Below are positions 1 through 11,654 of a stretch of DNA of 64,000 nucleotides, in pieces. A program made the translations under genes and the position numbers. Where the stretch lies: positions 41,004,683 through 41,068,682 of the forward strand of contig JASXTE010000002.1 in NCBI GenBank assembly GCA_030280995.1. Direction: 5' to 3'. This stretch comes from Hemileia vastatrix (taxonomy: Eukaryota; Basidiomycota; Pucciniomycetes; Pucciniales; Zaghouaniaceae). The notes under the pieces are model-generated. The model was given only the letters and a program-made list of their open reading frames with translations. It was not told where the DNA came from and made no database searches. Position 1 is the first letter of the stretch. Each line of letters opens with the position of its first letter.

Positions 1-1712
1 GCGAGCAGTATTGCTGCTGGTTGAGGAAGTTGGAGAAGTGATAGTCGGAGTGATAGAGCCAGAAAATGAACGTGATCGGCAACAGTCACATGTGGAAATG
101 CGGAGATGAGGAGGAATGTCGAGGTTTTTTAATTCTCTTGACAAAGTAGGTTTATCCCACTGCAGTTTGGGTCAAGATTGGAATGGATTGGAAGAGTTTG
201 AGTCGACAGGCATGAATTAAATGCCAGGAGGAATAGCAAATTCCTAGAATTAATAGGGCACTCGTAGAATAAGGCACTTTTAACGAGGGACTAGCTCGGG
301 GCACACAGAAAATAGTTCCGGAAAATTACAAGATTGTGATTACTGCTAGTAATGAATCAGGGACAGCCCATAACCTATGGTAGCAGTGTCAGCGCTTCGT
401 CTGGAGTGAACCAAGGAAATGCATTACTTACCTATGGTAGCAGTGTCAGCGCTTCGTCCGGAGTGAACCGGAGTTAGACGCCTCGGCTGCACCATAGGTT
501 TTATACTAAAAATTATGTACATAATACCTAATCACTAAGTATACCTTAATCTAGCCATAACACATACTCCCGAAGTTAACAGATTTCAAGAGTTAGTTTT
601 TCGCCAGCTAACTTAGTTTTAGCACGACGCTGGTACATGCTCTAATAGTGGTATCTGCTGAAAGCGTTTTATTATAATCTTTAAGAGGCTAATCTAAGAG
701 AGAGAGAAAGTTAGTAGAAATTTAAGTGACTACCAATAATAGATATTATTATTTATTTCTTGCTAATATTATTGCTTGAACATGTCTGCCCAGTAACAGT
801 TTTGCAAAAGTAGTCATCGGAAAAGTGCTAGTTGTTTATAGTGTGGCAGGTACTCACAGTTATAGCGTTCCAACCCATCTTGAGCTGCGTCTAAAGCCAT
901 GTTATATAGTATCTCTACATCATTTAATAATTAAATGCATAAAAGGGGAAAAATGATATGTGTTCATCAGCTGACGAATCGTCTCTCAGCCGACAAACCC
1001 ATATGGTGATGAGAATCACACCGGAAAACACAGAAAGTAAGACACCAAAAACTTTTTTTCGTCACCTTTTTTCACGAAGTGTTACTACTTGCAAACAGGG
1101 TAAAATAAACGGCGATCATACGTCCAGTCGCCACTCTTTTAAACTTGTGTTACTAATCAAGGTAGTTAGATTTTTTCATATACTCCATAAACAATGAAAG
1201 GATCGTAAATCTACATTTGACTGCGTACCTATATTAAACACAAGTTTAGTCAGCCATTGACTGTTTCAAAAAGAATTGAATAATATGTGTTATCGTGCAA
1301 AGTCATTCCACTGGCGGCGAACAGTTATGACTAACAAGGTCTGAGCGCGAGTTTTCCTGGAGCGATTTCATTGGAAAAATTCAACTGAGAACTGAAGTAG
1401 GCTGAACCGTTTTTCTACTTACGAGAGTTGTTGACCGAAATTCGTCGACTGAGGCTTACAGAAGATAATTCACAGTCTCCCATTTGATAGCCCTAAATAA
1501 AAGAAAAAAGCTTACTAACTGCCACAGGTTTCCTGCTGAAACAAGACTATTAACATCTGGATACAATTTTTTTGTACTAGATTGGGCTCCGAAGGCAAAA
1601 GGAAATCGCTGGGCAAATCTTATTGTTATGAAATTCACTAGAATCCATTTTGTTCGCCATTTTTTCAATCATGTCTTAGTAAATTTTACTCTTTATTATA
1701 GCCTTTGATGTC
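1..1712. other. Upstream non-coding region, no convincing gene
   Basis: I find no gene here that I can support. Open frames are short (79 codons at most, at 958-1197), lack a recognisable domain and have no splice partners. The stretch holds a duplicated 40-bp motif (373-469), a short AG-rich run near 700-715 and otherwise mixed AT-rich sequence. Base composition is less extreme than in the TE region to the right, so this is probably host intergenic DNA upstream of the transporter gene. Confidence 0.5.
373..469 (+). repeat. Direct repeat of a 40-bp motif with an inverted partial copy
   Basis: A 40-bp sequence beginning acctatggtagcagtgtcag occurs at 373-412 and again at 430-469 with one difference that I can see (tctgg versus tccgg). 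The motif start reappears inverted as accataggt at about 491-499, so the block has both direct and inverted symmetry. It is GC-richer than its surroundings and lies about 1.3 kb upstream of the transporter start. It could be a regulatory repeat or the end of a mobile element; nothing decides between these. Confidence 0.6.
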
Positions 1713-1720
1713 TATATAAA
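1713..1720 (+). promoter_or_regulatory. Candidate TATA box of the ABC transporter gene
   Basis: The octamer tatataaa lies 58 bp upstream of the chosen start codon at 1778, in the orientation of the gene. Spacing suits a short 5' leader. Supported only by the motif and its position. Confidence 0.4.
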
Positions 1721-1777
1721 CCACTCCACGTTTGATGTAAAATTTTCATTCACTTTTTTTTATTGTATTTCCAAAAT

Positions 1778-4700
1778 ATGGAAGATTTACGCGATAAACA
1801 CACTACCTATAATACCTCTACGGCATCTATTGCTCAGCTAAATAATGAAGAACAAGAAATTTCACATGTCAACGTAGCCGAGGCTGAGCGAGCTTTTGGT
1901 GAGCTGAGAAGGCAGCTGACCAAGAAATCGTAAGTTAAAAAAATTTTCAACCTTCAACATTAAATAGAAGCTTATGAAATTTTGTTTAGTTCTATACACA
2001 CCTCGCACGATCACAAATTTGATGAAGAAAAAGACAGCAATCAGGAATTTGATTTGTTGGAATATTTGGTGAATTGATTTATATACAAAATTAGTCACAT
2101 TTTTTCCCAGTCTAAATCAAAACTCTTTTTCTTGATTTTAAACAGAGAGGACAAGCTGCAGACAGAGAAGCTTCAGGGTTTCGCCGCAAAAAGTTGGGCA
2201 TTATATTTGAAAACCTGAAAGTCATTGGAGGTGGTGGCATCAAACTTCATATTCGAACCTTTGTTGATGCTGTCAAAGAGTTTTTTATGTTTCCCTTGAT
2301 TATGATTATGATGCGAATGGATCGTTTCAAGCCCAAACCCAAGACAATTCTTCACTCTTTTAATGGATGCGTTAAGCCTGGTGAAATGTGTTTAGTAGTT
2401 GGTCGTCCTGACAGTGGCTGCTCCACTTTTTTGAAAGTGGCTGCAAACCAGAGAATTGGGTTCTTGAGTGTGGAAGGAGATGTTTCGTATGGCGGGATTC
2501 CTGCTGCGTTGATGGGAACCCGCTATAAAGGAGAGTGAGTATCAAATAGTTTTACATCCTTGGTGATTTTTGCTGAATATTATGTTTAACGTTGCAGAGT
2601 TGTATACAATCCCGAAGTAAGCGCTGCCAAAGTTCTTCAAAAAAAGTAATTTGATACTGATCTCATTTTAAACCAGGATGACGTTCACCATGCAACTTTG
2701 ACGGTTGCGCAAACTTTGCGGTTTGCGCTATCTACCAAAACACCTGGGAAAAGATTGGGCAACATATCGCGGAAAGAATTCCAAGAAAGTGTGATGAATC
2801 TTTTTCTGCAAATGCTAGGAATCTTGCACACCAAAGATACATGTTAGTAAATATTGGTGTACATCCCGCTTATTTTTTCAACTTGTTAAGATCAATAAAT
2901 CTTTTTAGTGGTTGGAAATGCAGCTGTCCGGGGTGTGTCGGGCGGTGAAAGAAAACGAGTTTCTATTGCTGAAATGATGGCTACAAGGGCTAGTGTCCTG
3001 TCATGGGATAATTCAACTCGTGGACTGGATGCTAGTACCGCCCTAGATTACGCGCGTTCTTTGAGAATAATGACCAACATTTTTGAAACATCTATGCTTG
3101 TAACACTCTACCAAGCAGGAGAAGGTAAGTTTTACAATGTATTCATTTAATTTAATTTTGAATTTTACTGAATGCAGTTTTTAATAGGTATTTATGAACA
3201 ATTTGACAAGGTTTGCTTAATTTATGAGGGACGCCAGGTTTATTTTGGTCCTGCAAACGAAGCTAGACGCTATTTTATCACATTAGGATTTAAGGATGCA
3301 CCCCGACAAACTACAGCAGACTATTTGACTGGTTGTACTGATCCTAACGAAAGACAATTCGCAGATGGTGTTGATATTGATAAGGTACCTAAGACGGCAG
3401 AGGAGATGGAAGAAGCATACCTTAGAAGTGATGTGTACAAAAGAATGCAAGAAGACTTACAAGGTTTCAAAAAAGAGGTAACAGAAGAAAGAAAGCTGCA
3501 AGAAGAATTTGAGGCGGCGGTACGGGAGGAAAAAATGAAAGGGGTGCATAAAAAAGTATGTTGAAACGCAATTTTCACTTTTTATTGCTATCAATCCTGA
3601 TTTTGTTTCTAGTCACTGTACACTGTGCCTTTCTACCTTCAAGTGAAGTCGTTGATTATTCGTGAAATGCAACTCAAGCTGCAGGATAGAAGTGGCTTGA
3701 TATCAAATTGGATTACTACTTTTATTTTGTCGATTATCTTCGGTACCATTTACCTCAATTTGCCAGCCACTGCCGCTGGAGCTTTCACCCGCGGTGGTGT
3801 AATTTTTTTGAGCTTGCTTTTCAATGTCTTCACATGTAAGAAAGTTATGTCAAAATTAGAAGAAATGATTCTGACCTGTTTTCATGAGTGTAGCGTTCGC
3901 AGAACTTCCTAGTCAAATGATGTAGGTAGCATTCCTATTTTCCACTTAGTTTTTGAGCTTACTTGTTTGACATGGTTAAAAGGGGACGGCCTATTATGTG
4001 GAGACAAACTGGATTTTGCTTTTATCGCCCCGGAGCAGGCGCACTTGCCTCAAGTTTTGCCGACATACCGTTTTCGAGTGTTCGGGTTTTCGTTTTCTGC
4101 GTGATTGTAAGAATTTAGCATTTCGGATTGTTTGTTGGTATACAATATTGAAAATTTTTATAGGTTTATTTCATGGCCGGCTTGGAACGTAGTGCTGGAG
4201 CATTTTTTACCTATTATGTGGTTAATCTAGTGAATTTTTTCACATTAGCAAGCTTTTTCCGACTAGTCGGAGCTGTTTCCTTTAGCTTTCACACTGCTGG
4301 CCGCTTAGCCAGTATACTGGTCGTCTCGATGGCACTTTACAGTGGTTATATGATACCTGTGAGTACTGTATGAGATATGATTTTTTCATGAAATGCCAAC
4401 TTTTGATACTACAGGAATCTGCCATGCATAGATGGCTGGTTTGGATATTTTGGATCAATCCAATTCACTATGGTACTTCACTTCCACCTTCACTCCTAAT
4501 TTTCTTTTTATTGATAAATGCTTCTTGCCAGCTTTTGGGGCCTTAATGTCAAATGAGTTTGGGCGGGTGAATTTGTAGGCTAGTTCCATTTCTTTAAAAA
4601 ATATGCACCACTTAGTTACAAATTTTTATCTCCAGCGAATGTGTAGGCCCTTATATTGTTCCAAATGGTCCAAACTACCCCGCAACTCTTGGGCCTAATC

Positions 4701-6600
4701 AAGTATGTACCATGAGAGGCGCCCGCCCCGGAAAATCTTTGGTCATTGGCGAAGACTATATATCTACTGTCTATAAATTCCACCGAAGTGACACCTGGAG
4801 AAACTTTGGTTTTCTTGTTTGTGTTTATATTTTCCTATATTTGCGCCAAAGACTGACCTTGAATTTTCAATATAGTGGGGTTACACTGTATTATTTGGAG
4901 TCTTGCTGTTTTTAGCTGTTGAAAATTTAGCATTAGGAGCTGGAATGCCAGCAATAGCTGTATTTCAGAAAGAAAATGAGGAAAGAAAGAAACTGAATGA
5001 GTCACTTCAAAGTAACAAAGCCGATTTTCGTTCTGGAAAGAAATCGCAAAATCTCTCGAGTCTGGTTTCTAGTGATAAACCATTTACATGGGAAGCACTC
5101 ACATATGATGTAGATGTTCCTGGAGGTCAGAAACGACTTCTGGATGAAGTTTATGGCTATGTCAAGCCTGGAACCTTGACTGCACTCATGGGATCATCAG
5201 GTTTGTATTGATGGCTTTCAAAAACTGGCCAGGAAAAAAATAATTGATGCTTTCCTATATTTCAGGGGCTGGGAAAACTACACTACTTGATGTTCTTGCA
5301 AATAGGAAAACCACAGTTTGTTCTTAGCTCAGGTGAACATATTATAATTTGCTAATGTAGTTTTCTTGCAGGGAGTTATTGGAGGAGATATATGCGTAGC
5401 CGGCAAAACTCCAGGAGTGGATTTTCAAAGAGGAACTGCCTATTGTACGTTAAAATGCCCAACAGGTTGTTTCAGGTCTGAATATGAATGTTTTTTCGCA
5501 GGCGAACAACAAGATGTCCATGAGTGGACTGCAACTGTCCGTGAAGCATTTAGATTTTCGGCACATCTTCGTCAGCCTCAATCGGTTTCCATAGAGGAAA
5601 AAAATCAGTATGTGGAAGAAGTTATTCAGCTTTTGGAGCTCGAGGATTTCGCAGACGGTAAGTTATTTTTAAAGAAAGTGATGGTACATAACTTAATTTT
5701 TCTGATCATTTTTCATTTTGAAGCAATGATTGGTTTCCCTGGATTCGGATTAGGAGTTGAAGCCAGAAAACGTGTTACTATTGGTGTTGAGTTGGCAGCC
5801 AAACCTGAATTATTGCTTTTCCTGGATGGTATGCTAGTTACGTTGTTGGTTTCTATTTGTCTGTATTGACCGTCTCGCAATGTTACAGAACCAACCTCAG
5901 GACTCGATGGTCAAAGCGCTTACAATATAGTGCGGTTTTTGCGCAAATTAGCTTCTGCTGGACAAGCCATCCTGTATATTTTATTCCCTTGTTAAATGAG
6001 CCAGAAGTCAGAAGCTAATTTTTTTATATTTTCAATAATAGATGCACCATTCATCAACCCAATGCTCTACTGTTTGAAAATTTTGACCGTCTTCTTCTGC
6101 TCAAAAGAGGTGGCCGATGTGTCTATTTTGGTGACATTGGTGCTGATTCAAGTATTCTTCGTGAATATTTCCGAAAACAAGGAGCAATATGCCCGCCCGA
6201 AGCCAACCCTGCGGAATTTATGCTCGAAGCAATCGGTACTGGATCCGGAAAACAAATTGGAAAAAGAGATTGGGCCGATTTATGGCTAGAATCTGAAGAG
6301 CATGAGGCAAACAAACAGGAGATTTTGCGTTTGAAGCAGGAATCTCTTTCTGGCAAGGATTTGGTGCGATCAGAAGAGAAAGCCACTTCATGTGAGTTGC
6401 TTGTGAACGAAATAATTATTGGACAGTGTTACTGAATGCAATCTTAATTAGATGCTACATCATTTTACTATCAGCTAAAGCTAGTTATCAACAGAACATT
6501 TTTGTCCTTTTACCGCAACGGAGATTATGAATTTACACGTCTTTTCAACCATTTATCTATTGGCTTGCTCGTTGGGTTGACGTTTTTAATGAAAGAATAA
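1778..6600 (+). CDS. PDR-type (ABCG) ABC transporter, 5' part, truncated by Copia-A
   Basis: Full-size fungal pleiotropic drug resistance transporter: a plasma-membrane ATP-driven exporter with layout (NBD-TMD)x2. Exons by phase and GT-AG borders: 1778-1929, 1990-2068, 2146-2534, 2598-2616, 2677-2842, 2909-3124, 3188-3555, 3613-3835, 3894-3921, 3983-4106, 4164-4358, 4415-4472, 4532-4574, 4636-4822, 4876-5200, 5266-5315, 5372-5444, 5502-5657, 5724-5828, 5889-5973, 6042-6391, 6452-6589. NBD1 has the PDR-type Walker A with Cys for Lys, read here as GRPDSGCST where the third Gly is usual, signature [10 protein letters not shown] and Walker B region [15 protein letters not shown]2 has GSSGAGKTT, a signature-loop variant [26 protein letters not shown] and the H-loop IHQPNA. 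After codon 1176 translation enters the LTR and stops at 6598-6600, leaving about 1179 residues and losing most of TMD2. Two micro-exons (19 and 28 nt) are needed to hold the frame. Substrate unknown. Confidence 0.9.
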
Positions 6601-7477
6601 TAAAAGCCTTTAATCTAGCGTAAGTCTTCTCCTCTAGTAACACTGTGGATGAAGCTGAAATCGCTGATAGTAATGCGCTAACCTTTAATCTAGCGTAAGT
6701 CTTCTCCTCTAGTAACACTGTGGATGAAGCTGAAATCGCTGATAGTAATGCGCTAACCTGTATGATATGAGATCTACTCGTAAATAATATGGATCACAAG
6801 AGAACAGTGTTGTGCTAACCTTTAATCTAGCGTAAGTCTTCTCCTCTAGTAACACTGTGGATGAAGCTGAAATCGCTGATAGTAATGCGCTAACCTGTAT
6901 ATTCAAGTGAGTACGTGTAGAGAGATGAGATGAGATGATGAGCAAAAGAAGACAAAAGATATTTAATTGCAAAGATAAGCACACCTGTATGATATGAGAT
7001 CTACTCGTAAATAATATGGATCACAAGAGAACAGTGTTGTGCTAACCTACAAACATAGTGGAGTATGAATATAATAGTAACAATAGGAAACTACAGTTAG
7101 AGCACACCTTTAATCTAGCGTAAGTCTTCTCCTCTAGTAACACTGTGGATGAAGCTGAAATCGCTGATAGTAATGCGCTAACCTATAACAATAACAATTA
7201 AATGTAAAAATCAACTTATGATAGTAATGGTACACACCTGTATATTCAAGTGAGTACGTGTAGAGAGATGAGATGAGATGATGAGCAAAAGAAGACAAAA
7301 GATATGGTAATAGATGAACACTTGATAGCTATATATACCATAACTACAACTTCTCACGCTAGCACAATACACTTCTCTCTCTTCTACATACAGTTAGTAT
7401 CAGTCCACTTCGGGACAAGTAATGCAAAAAAGATTATAATAATAAGTATGAATTAGAATATTATGTATATACTAACA
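6590..7477 (-). repeat. Copia-A 3' LTR, built of tandem modules
   Basis: This 888-bp LTR is mostly a head-to-tail array. On the + strand each module begins cct and ends ctaa or caca: A 6607-6681, A 6682-6756, B 6757-6818, A 6819-6893, C 6894-6983, B 6984-7045, D 7046-7106, A 7107-7181, E 7182-7236 and C' from 7237. The four A copies (75 bp) look identical, as do the two B copies (62 bp). On the sense (-) strand each border reads AG|GT. A TATATATA-type promoter motif lies at about 7330-7337, so the modules fall in the transcribed part. The gag-pol stop codon lies inside the LTR edge (7472-7474). Confidence 0.93.
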
Positions 7478-10400
7478 CTCCACCTCATTACTTGAACCAA
7501 TAGTGCGTCGACATTCATTCAGGCCTAGATCTGTTCTAAATTTTTCAAATTTTGTACGATCCAGTGCTTTTGTCATGATGTCTGCAACCATGTCGTGCGT
7601 AGAGCAGTATTTGAGATTTAATTCGCCATCAAGTACTTTTTCCCTGACCCAGTTGAAATGTACTTCAATATGTTTTGTTCGTTTGTGAGCTACGGGATTC
7701 TTTGACAATGCTATTGCTCCTTGATTATCTCCATAAAGTAACGTTCCTTGATTGTTTTCATACCCTAGTTCACTTAGCAGTTTTCGCAACCATACTCCTT
7801 CTAATCCTGCATCAAGATATCCCTTATACTCAGATTCAGTGGCTGATGTGGAAACAGTGTTTTGCTTTTTGCTCTTCCAAGAAATAGCACCTCCACCGAG
7901 CAGAAAGGCATACCCATTAGTTGATCTACGTGTTAGATTACATCCAGCCCAATCCGCATCACTGAAACCTGTAGGTGCTTGATTGCTAATATTGATTTTC
8001 GTGGGTATTAATGTTTTGAAGTCTCGTGAGTACAGTAGGCCAACATTGGCTGTACCCTTGAGATATCTTAGAATTCGGAGTGCCGCTTGCCAGTGAGACT
8101 GATTTGGTTTTATGAGGAACTGAGATAAATAGTTGACAGCATGGGTGATATCCGGTCGAGTACATTGTGCTAGATAGCCAATACTTCCAATGATACTTCG
8201 ATAGTCATTTCCTGTTTTCAGAAACTGAGCGTATTGGTCATCATCAGAGGGTAACAGCTGGATATTTGATTGCATTGGAGTAGGATTAATTTTGCAGTCT
8301 GTCATACCGAAGGTTTCTAATAGATCTGCTATGTACTGACTTTGGTGTAGTTGAACAGAAGTACTATTTAGTCGAGTAATTTGTATACCCAGTAGATAAG
8401 TTGCTTTTGTGAAGTCATGTACCTTGAAATCCTTCGATAATTCAGCATGAAATTGATGAGCCCCGTGTCCAATGATAGCCATGTCATCCACCCAAATAAA
8501 CACATATAAATAGTCATCATTTGAATCTTTTCTAATAAATAAACAGGGATCGCTATTGCTGGTTTTAAACTTATGTTTATGGAACCACTTAGATACCTCC
8601 TGATACCAGGCTCTAGGTGCCTGCTTTAAACCGTAGAGTGCTTTTTTTAATTTTAAAACTCTGCTACCACCATTTAATTGCTCTATCTCCTTTTTACAGT
8701 TCAAGTTTGATCTATCCAACCACTCAGTAAAACCTTCTGGAGGTTGAATAAAGATGTCTTCGTCAAGATTACTGTTTAGGAATGCAGTCTTTATATCAAG
8801 TTGATGCATCGGTAATCCTTCAATAGCAGCAAGCGCAAAGATCGTTCGAAGGGTTGCCAGTCTCCCGGTAGGTGCAAACGTTTCGTTGAAGTCTATTCCA
8901 TGTCTTTGTAGATAGCCTTTGATAACCAGTCTTGCTTTAAATTTGTTAAGGACTCCATTTTCATCATACTTTGTTTTGAAGATCCAACGGGTAGGTATTG
9001 TTTTTTGATGATTAGCAGGGACGATACACCACACGTGATTTTCATGAAGTGAGTCAAGTTCTTCTTTAATTGCACTTATCCAGTGTGACCTTTGAGACCC
9101 ACTGATTGCCTTTCTGTAATTGTCAGGATCTGTGTTTTGTTGTTCGACAAAGTTTATTAAAGCATTGTGGGTACCTTCAAGTTCATTTATCACCTTCCTG
9201 GTATGAGATCTCAGGGTGGGTCCAGAATACTGATCTGATTGATTTTCAGGTGGCGGTGGACCAAGGCGTAAGATTAGTCGTCTGGTTACTGGATTTTCAG
9301 TATCTGCTGACTGTTCTTCTATTTGTTCCTCTACTGCATCATGAAATTCCTCATCATCTTCAACATTTTGATTTGTTGGTGTCTCTGTTGTGTGACTTAT
9401 GGTGACGATATTGAACATTTCTTTTGGGCTGTTGCAATCTTTCATAGGAAACACTGACTCATTGAATGTGGCGTTGTGAGTGAAGATTATTCTTTTTGTT
9501 TGAATTTCCATCAACTTATAGTTGTTGTTTCCTTCAGAATACCCAAGTAGAACACATCTGGTGCCTGTCGGAGCAAACTTATTTTTCCTCTGTTGTTTTG
9601 GAATATTGGCAATAGCTAGGCATCCAAACGGGTGTAGATGTGTTATTTTTGGTTTTCTGCCGGTAAGTGCTTCATATGGTGATATCATATTTGCAGCCTT
9701 ACTAACTATCAGATTTTCCAAATATACTGCTGTTATTACTGCTTCTCCCCAATAGCTAAGTGGTAGCCCTGATTGGAACAGCATCGCTCGAGCTTTCTCG
9801 GTGGTGATTCGATTTCCTCGCTCGCTGATTGGGTTCTGCTCAGGTGTATAAGGCGCAGTGATTTGATGGAAAATACCATTGTCTTTAAGGTATGTTTCAA
9901 ATTTATTCGAGCAGTATTCTCCTCCTCCATCTGTTACAATAGTCTTAATTTTTGATTCACAGATATTTTCATATTTTGTCTTAAATTCCGTTAATTTAGA
10001 TAGTGCCTCATCTTTGTTTTTTAACAGGTATACTGCACGAGTTGAAGTTAATCCATCTGTGATCTTCATATAGTACTCATAGCCACTGTTGGTTGGTGGA
10101 TTGATTCTGCCACTAAGATCGGTGTGGATCACTTCCAGAGGTTTCTTTGGTGTTGGAAAATGTCCTTGAAATGGTAGTTTCTTCGCTTTTGTCATTTCGC
10201 AGATTTCACAGAAGAACTGACTGTCGTCCAACGTCTCACCAACAGTTGACTTTGTATACTTCGAGTTTGGATGTCCCAGTCTATCATGCCACATTTTTAC
10301 AGAGCAAATCAGTGCGGACTCAGCTGGTTTGAAGTTTCCACGCATTTTGCAAAGATTGTTCTCGATATCTGCATTGAATTTAAGATTTTTATTACTGATG

Positions 10401-11596
10401 ATGCATCTTTCGGGATTCTTAGCAAATTCAACTTGATAATTTTTTCTCCAAAACTCAATAGTTGCCACAAGATCATACGGTAATTTAGGTACATGTAGTG
10501 CATTAAGAGTCACAACATTTTTCCCTTCAACCAATTTAACAGTTCCCTTTCCAACACATTCTGTGTTTTCATTTCCAGTCACAATATCGAACTTAGTACT
10601 CTGATATGTCCAGAAGTACTTTCGGTTTCTAATCATCGTTGACGTGGCTCCTGAATCAAGGATTGGTTTCAGGTTGGTGTTGTTGTCGATAGAAGAGATA
10701 AGAACATACTGATTGTACGCCATCATAGCTGACTCATTAGTTTTTTTATTCTTCTCAGCCATCTCTTTCTTCCATTGATCGCGTTGTTCGACCCAGCTTG
10801 GTTTTCCAACCTTCTCCCAGCATTCGCTTTCAAGATGTCCTGTTTTATTACAGTACGTGCATTTCTTTCGCGGTTTTCTTTCTCTGGACTTCGACGTTTC
10901 AGTTTTACTTGAGTCGGCAATAAGGGCTTTGCTAGTCTTAGATTCGTTCGATTGGTTGTCCTGAAGATTGTGAAATTTGCTAGTCTGTTCGAGTACTGCC
11001 AGGACATTCATCATGGTTACCTTTCCAGAAGCCAGGATATTTTGAGCTGTGGTTTGATATTGATCAGGTAATTTCATAATTATTTGAGTAGCTACAGTGT
11101 CGCCTTCATAGCTGATTTTAGCATTTCTCAAATTTCGTAGGACTTTTCGGATATCGTTAATAAAGGTTTTGAGATCCGTAGTGTAAGTCAGATCATTTAA
11201 TGATTTGTAGGCAGCGGCTTTAGTGAATTGATTTACTTCAGCATGTTTCTCTTTCAGTTTCATCCATGTTTTGTATGGATCTCCTTTTAGCTCTGGACTG
11301 TCGCAAATTAGCATCGTGTTTTCATGGTCAAGATGTCGAAGAATCATTGAATACGCTTTCATGTTTGTCTTAAGGCGCTTCTTGATCTCATTTGCACTTG
11401 GAGACGTGATTGTTGTCCCATCTTCTTTTTCAGTAGTTGTTATTATAAACTCGTTTTCGGTTACTTCCCACAGTTCATTTTCGAAGAGAAGACCTTCCAT
11501 GTGAGCAGCCCAGGTAAAGTAATTGTCACTTCCGAGTTTTGTGTCATTTTTGTTTTCAAGTGCAGAGATTAATTCACGGATGCTATTGTTGTCCAT
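7472..11596 (-). CDS. Copia-A Gag-Pol polyprotein
   Basis: A 1374-residue polyprotein that supplies capsid, protease, integrase and reverse transcriptase/RNase H for retrotransposition in cytoplasmic virus-like particles. Domains in order: Gag (about residues 1-230), CCHC zinc knuckle CTYCNKTGHLESEC, aspartic protease LDSGAT, pre-integrase zinc motif with WHDRLGHPN and CEIC, integrase core with HTDLSGR, TDGGGEY and a downstream Glu, reverse transcriptase starting ARLVIKGYLQ with the catalytic motif WVDD in place of the common YVDD, and RNase H with GFSDADWAG, SATESEY and GDNQGA. No interruption is present, so the element may be autonomous. The start was taken as the first Met after the leader; the stop lies inside the LTR. 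Confidence 0.95.
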   Translation of the reverse strand: MDNNSIRELISALENKNDTKLGSDNYFTWAAHMEGLLFENELWEVTENEFIITTTEKEDGTTITSPSANEIKKRLKTNMKAYSMILRHLDHENTMLICDSPELKGDPYKTWMKLKEKHAEVNQFTKAAAYKSLNDLTYTTDLKTFINDIRKVLRNLRNAKISYEGDTVATQIIMKLPDQYQTTAQNILASGKVTMMNVLAVLEQTSKFHNLQDNQSNESKTSKALIADSSKTETSKSRERKPRKKCTYCNKTGHLESECWEKVGKPSWVEQRDQWKKEMAEKNKKTNESAMMAYNQYVLISSIDNNTNLKPILDSGATSTMIRNRKYFWTYQSTKFDIVTGNENTECVGKGTVKLVEGKNVVTLNALHVPKLPYDLVATIEFWRKNYQVEFAKNPERCIISNKNLKFNADIENNLCKMRGNFKPAESALICSVKMWHDRLGHPNSKYTKSTVGETLDDSQFFCEICEMTKAKKLPFQGHFPTPKKPLEVIHTDLSGRINPPTNSGYEYYMKITDGLTSTRAVYLLKNKDEALSKLTEFKTKYENICESKIKTIVTDGGGEYCSNKFETYLKDNGIFHQITAPYTPEQNPISERGNRITTEKARAMLFQSGLPLSYWGEAVITAVYLENLIVSKAANMISPYEALTGRKPKITHLHPFGCLAIANIPKQQRKNKFAPTGTRCVLLGYSEGNNNYKLMEIQTKRIIFTHNATFNESVFPMKDCNSPKEMFNIVTISHTTETPTNQNVEDDEEFHDAVEEQIEEQSADTENPVTRRLILRLGPPPPENQSDQYSGPTLRSHTRKVINELEGTHNALINFVEQQNTDPDNYRKAISGSQRSHWISAIKEELDSLHENHVWCIVPANHQKTIPTRWIFKTKYDENGVLNKFKARLVIKGYLQRHGIDFNETFAPTGRLATLRTIFALAAIEGLPMHQLDIKTAFLNSNLDEDIFIQPPEGFTEWLDRSNLNCKKEIEQLNGGSRVLKLKKALYGLKQAPRAWYQEVSKWFHKHKFKTSNSDPCLFIRKDSNDDYLYVFIWVDDMAIIGHGAHQFHAELSKDFKVHDFTKATYLLGIQITRLNSTSVQLHQSQYIADLLETFGMTDCKINPTPMQSNIQLLPSDDDQYAQFLKTGNDYRSIIGSIGYLAQCTRPDITHAVNYLSQFLIKPNQSHWQAALRILRYLKGTANVGLLYSRDFKTLIPTKINISNQAPTGFSDADWAGCNLTRRSTNGYAFLLGGGAISWKSKKQNTVSTSATESEYKGYLDAGLEGVWLRKLLSELGYENNQGTLLYGDNQGAIALSKNPVAHKRTKHIEVHFNWVREKVLDGELNLKYCSTHDMVADIMTKALDRTKFEKFRTDLGLNECRRTIGSSNEVEC

Positions 11597-11654
11597 GTTA
11601 CTAGTGTTACTAGTTGTTGTTTGTGCTTAAGTACGTGAGCTGGTACTGATAATG

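Noticed and set aside
958..1197. 79-codon open frame upstream of the transporter
   Set aside because: No domain, ordinary length for chance in this composition, and no splice partners or conserved start context.
6709..6984. 91-codon open frame repeated in both Copia-A LTRs
   Set aside because: It runs through three different repeat modules; it is identical in both LTRs only because the LTRs match.
6607..7305. LTR module array considered as a CRISPR-like array
   Set aside because: Units are of five kinds with no constant repeat and variable spacer, and the setting is a eukaryotic LTR.
7503..11504. Several 60-100 codon frames on the + strand inside Copia-A
   Set aside because: They are antisense to the intact 1374-residue polyprotein and have no domain.
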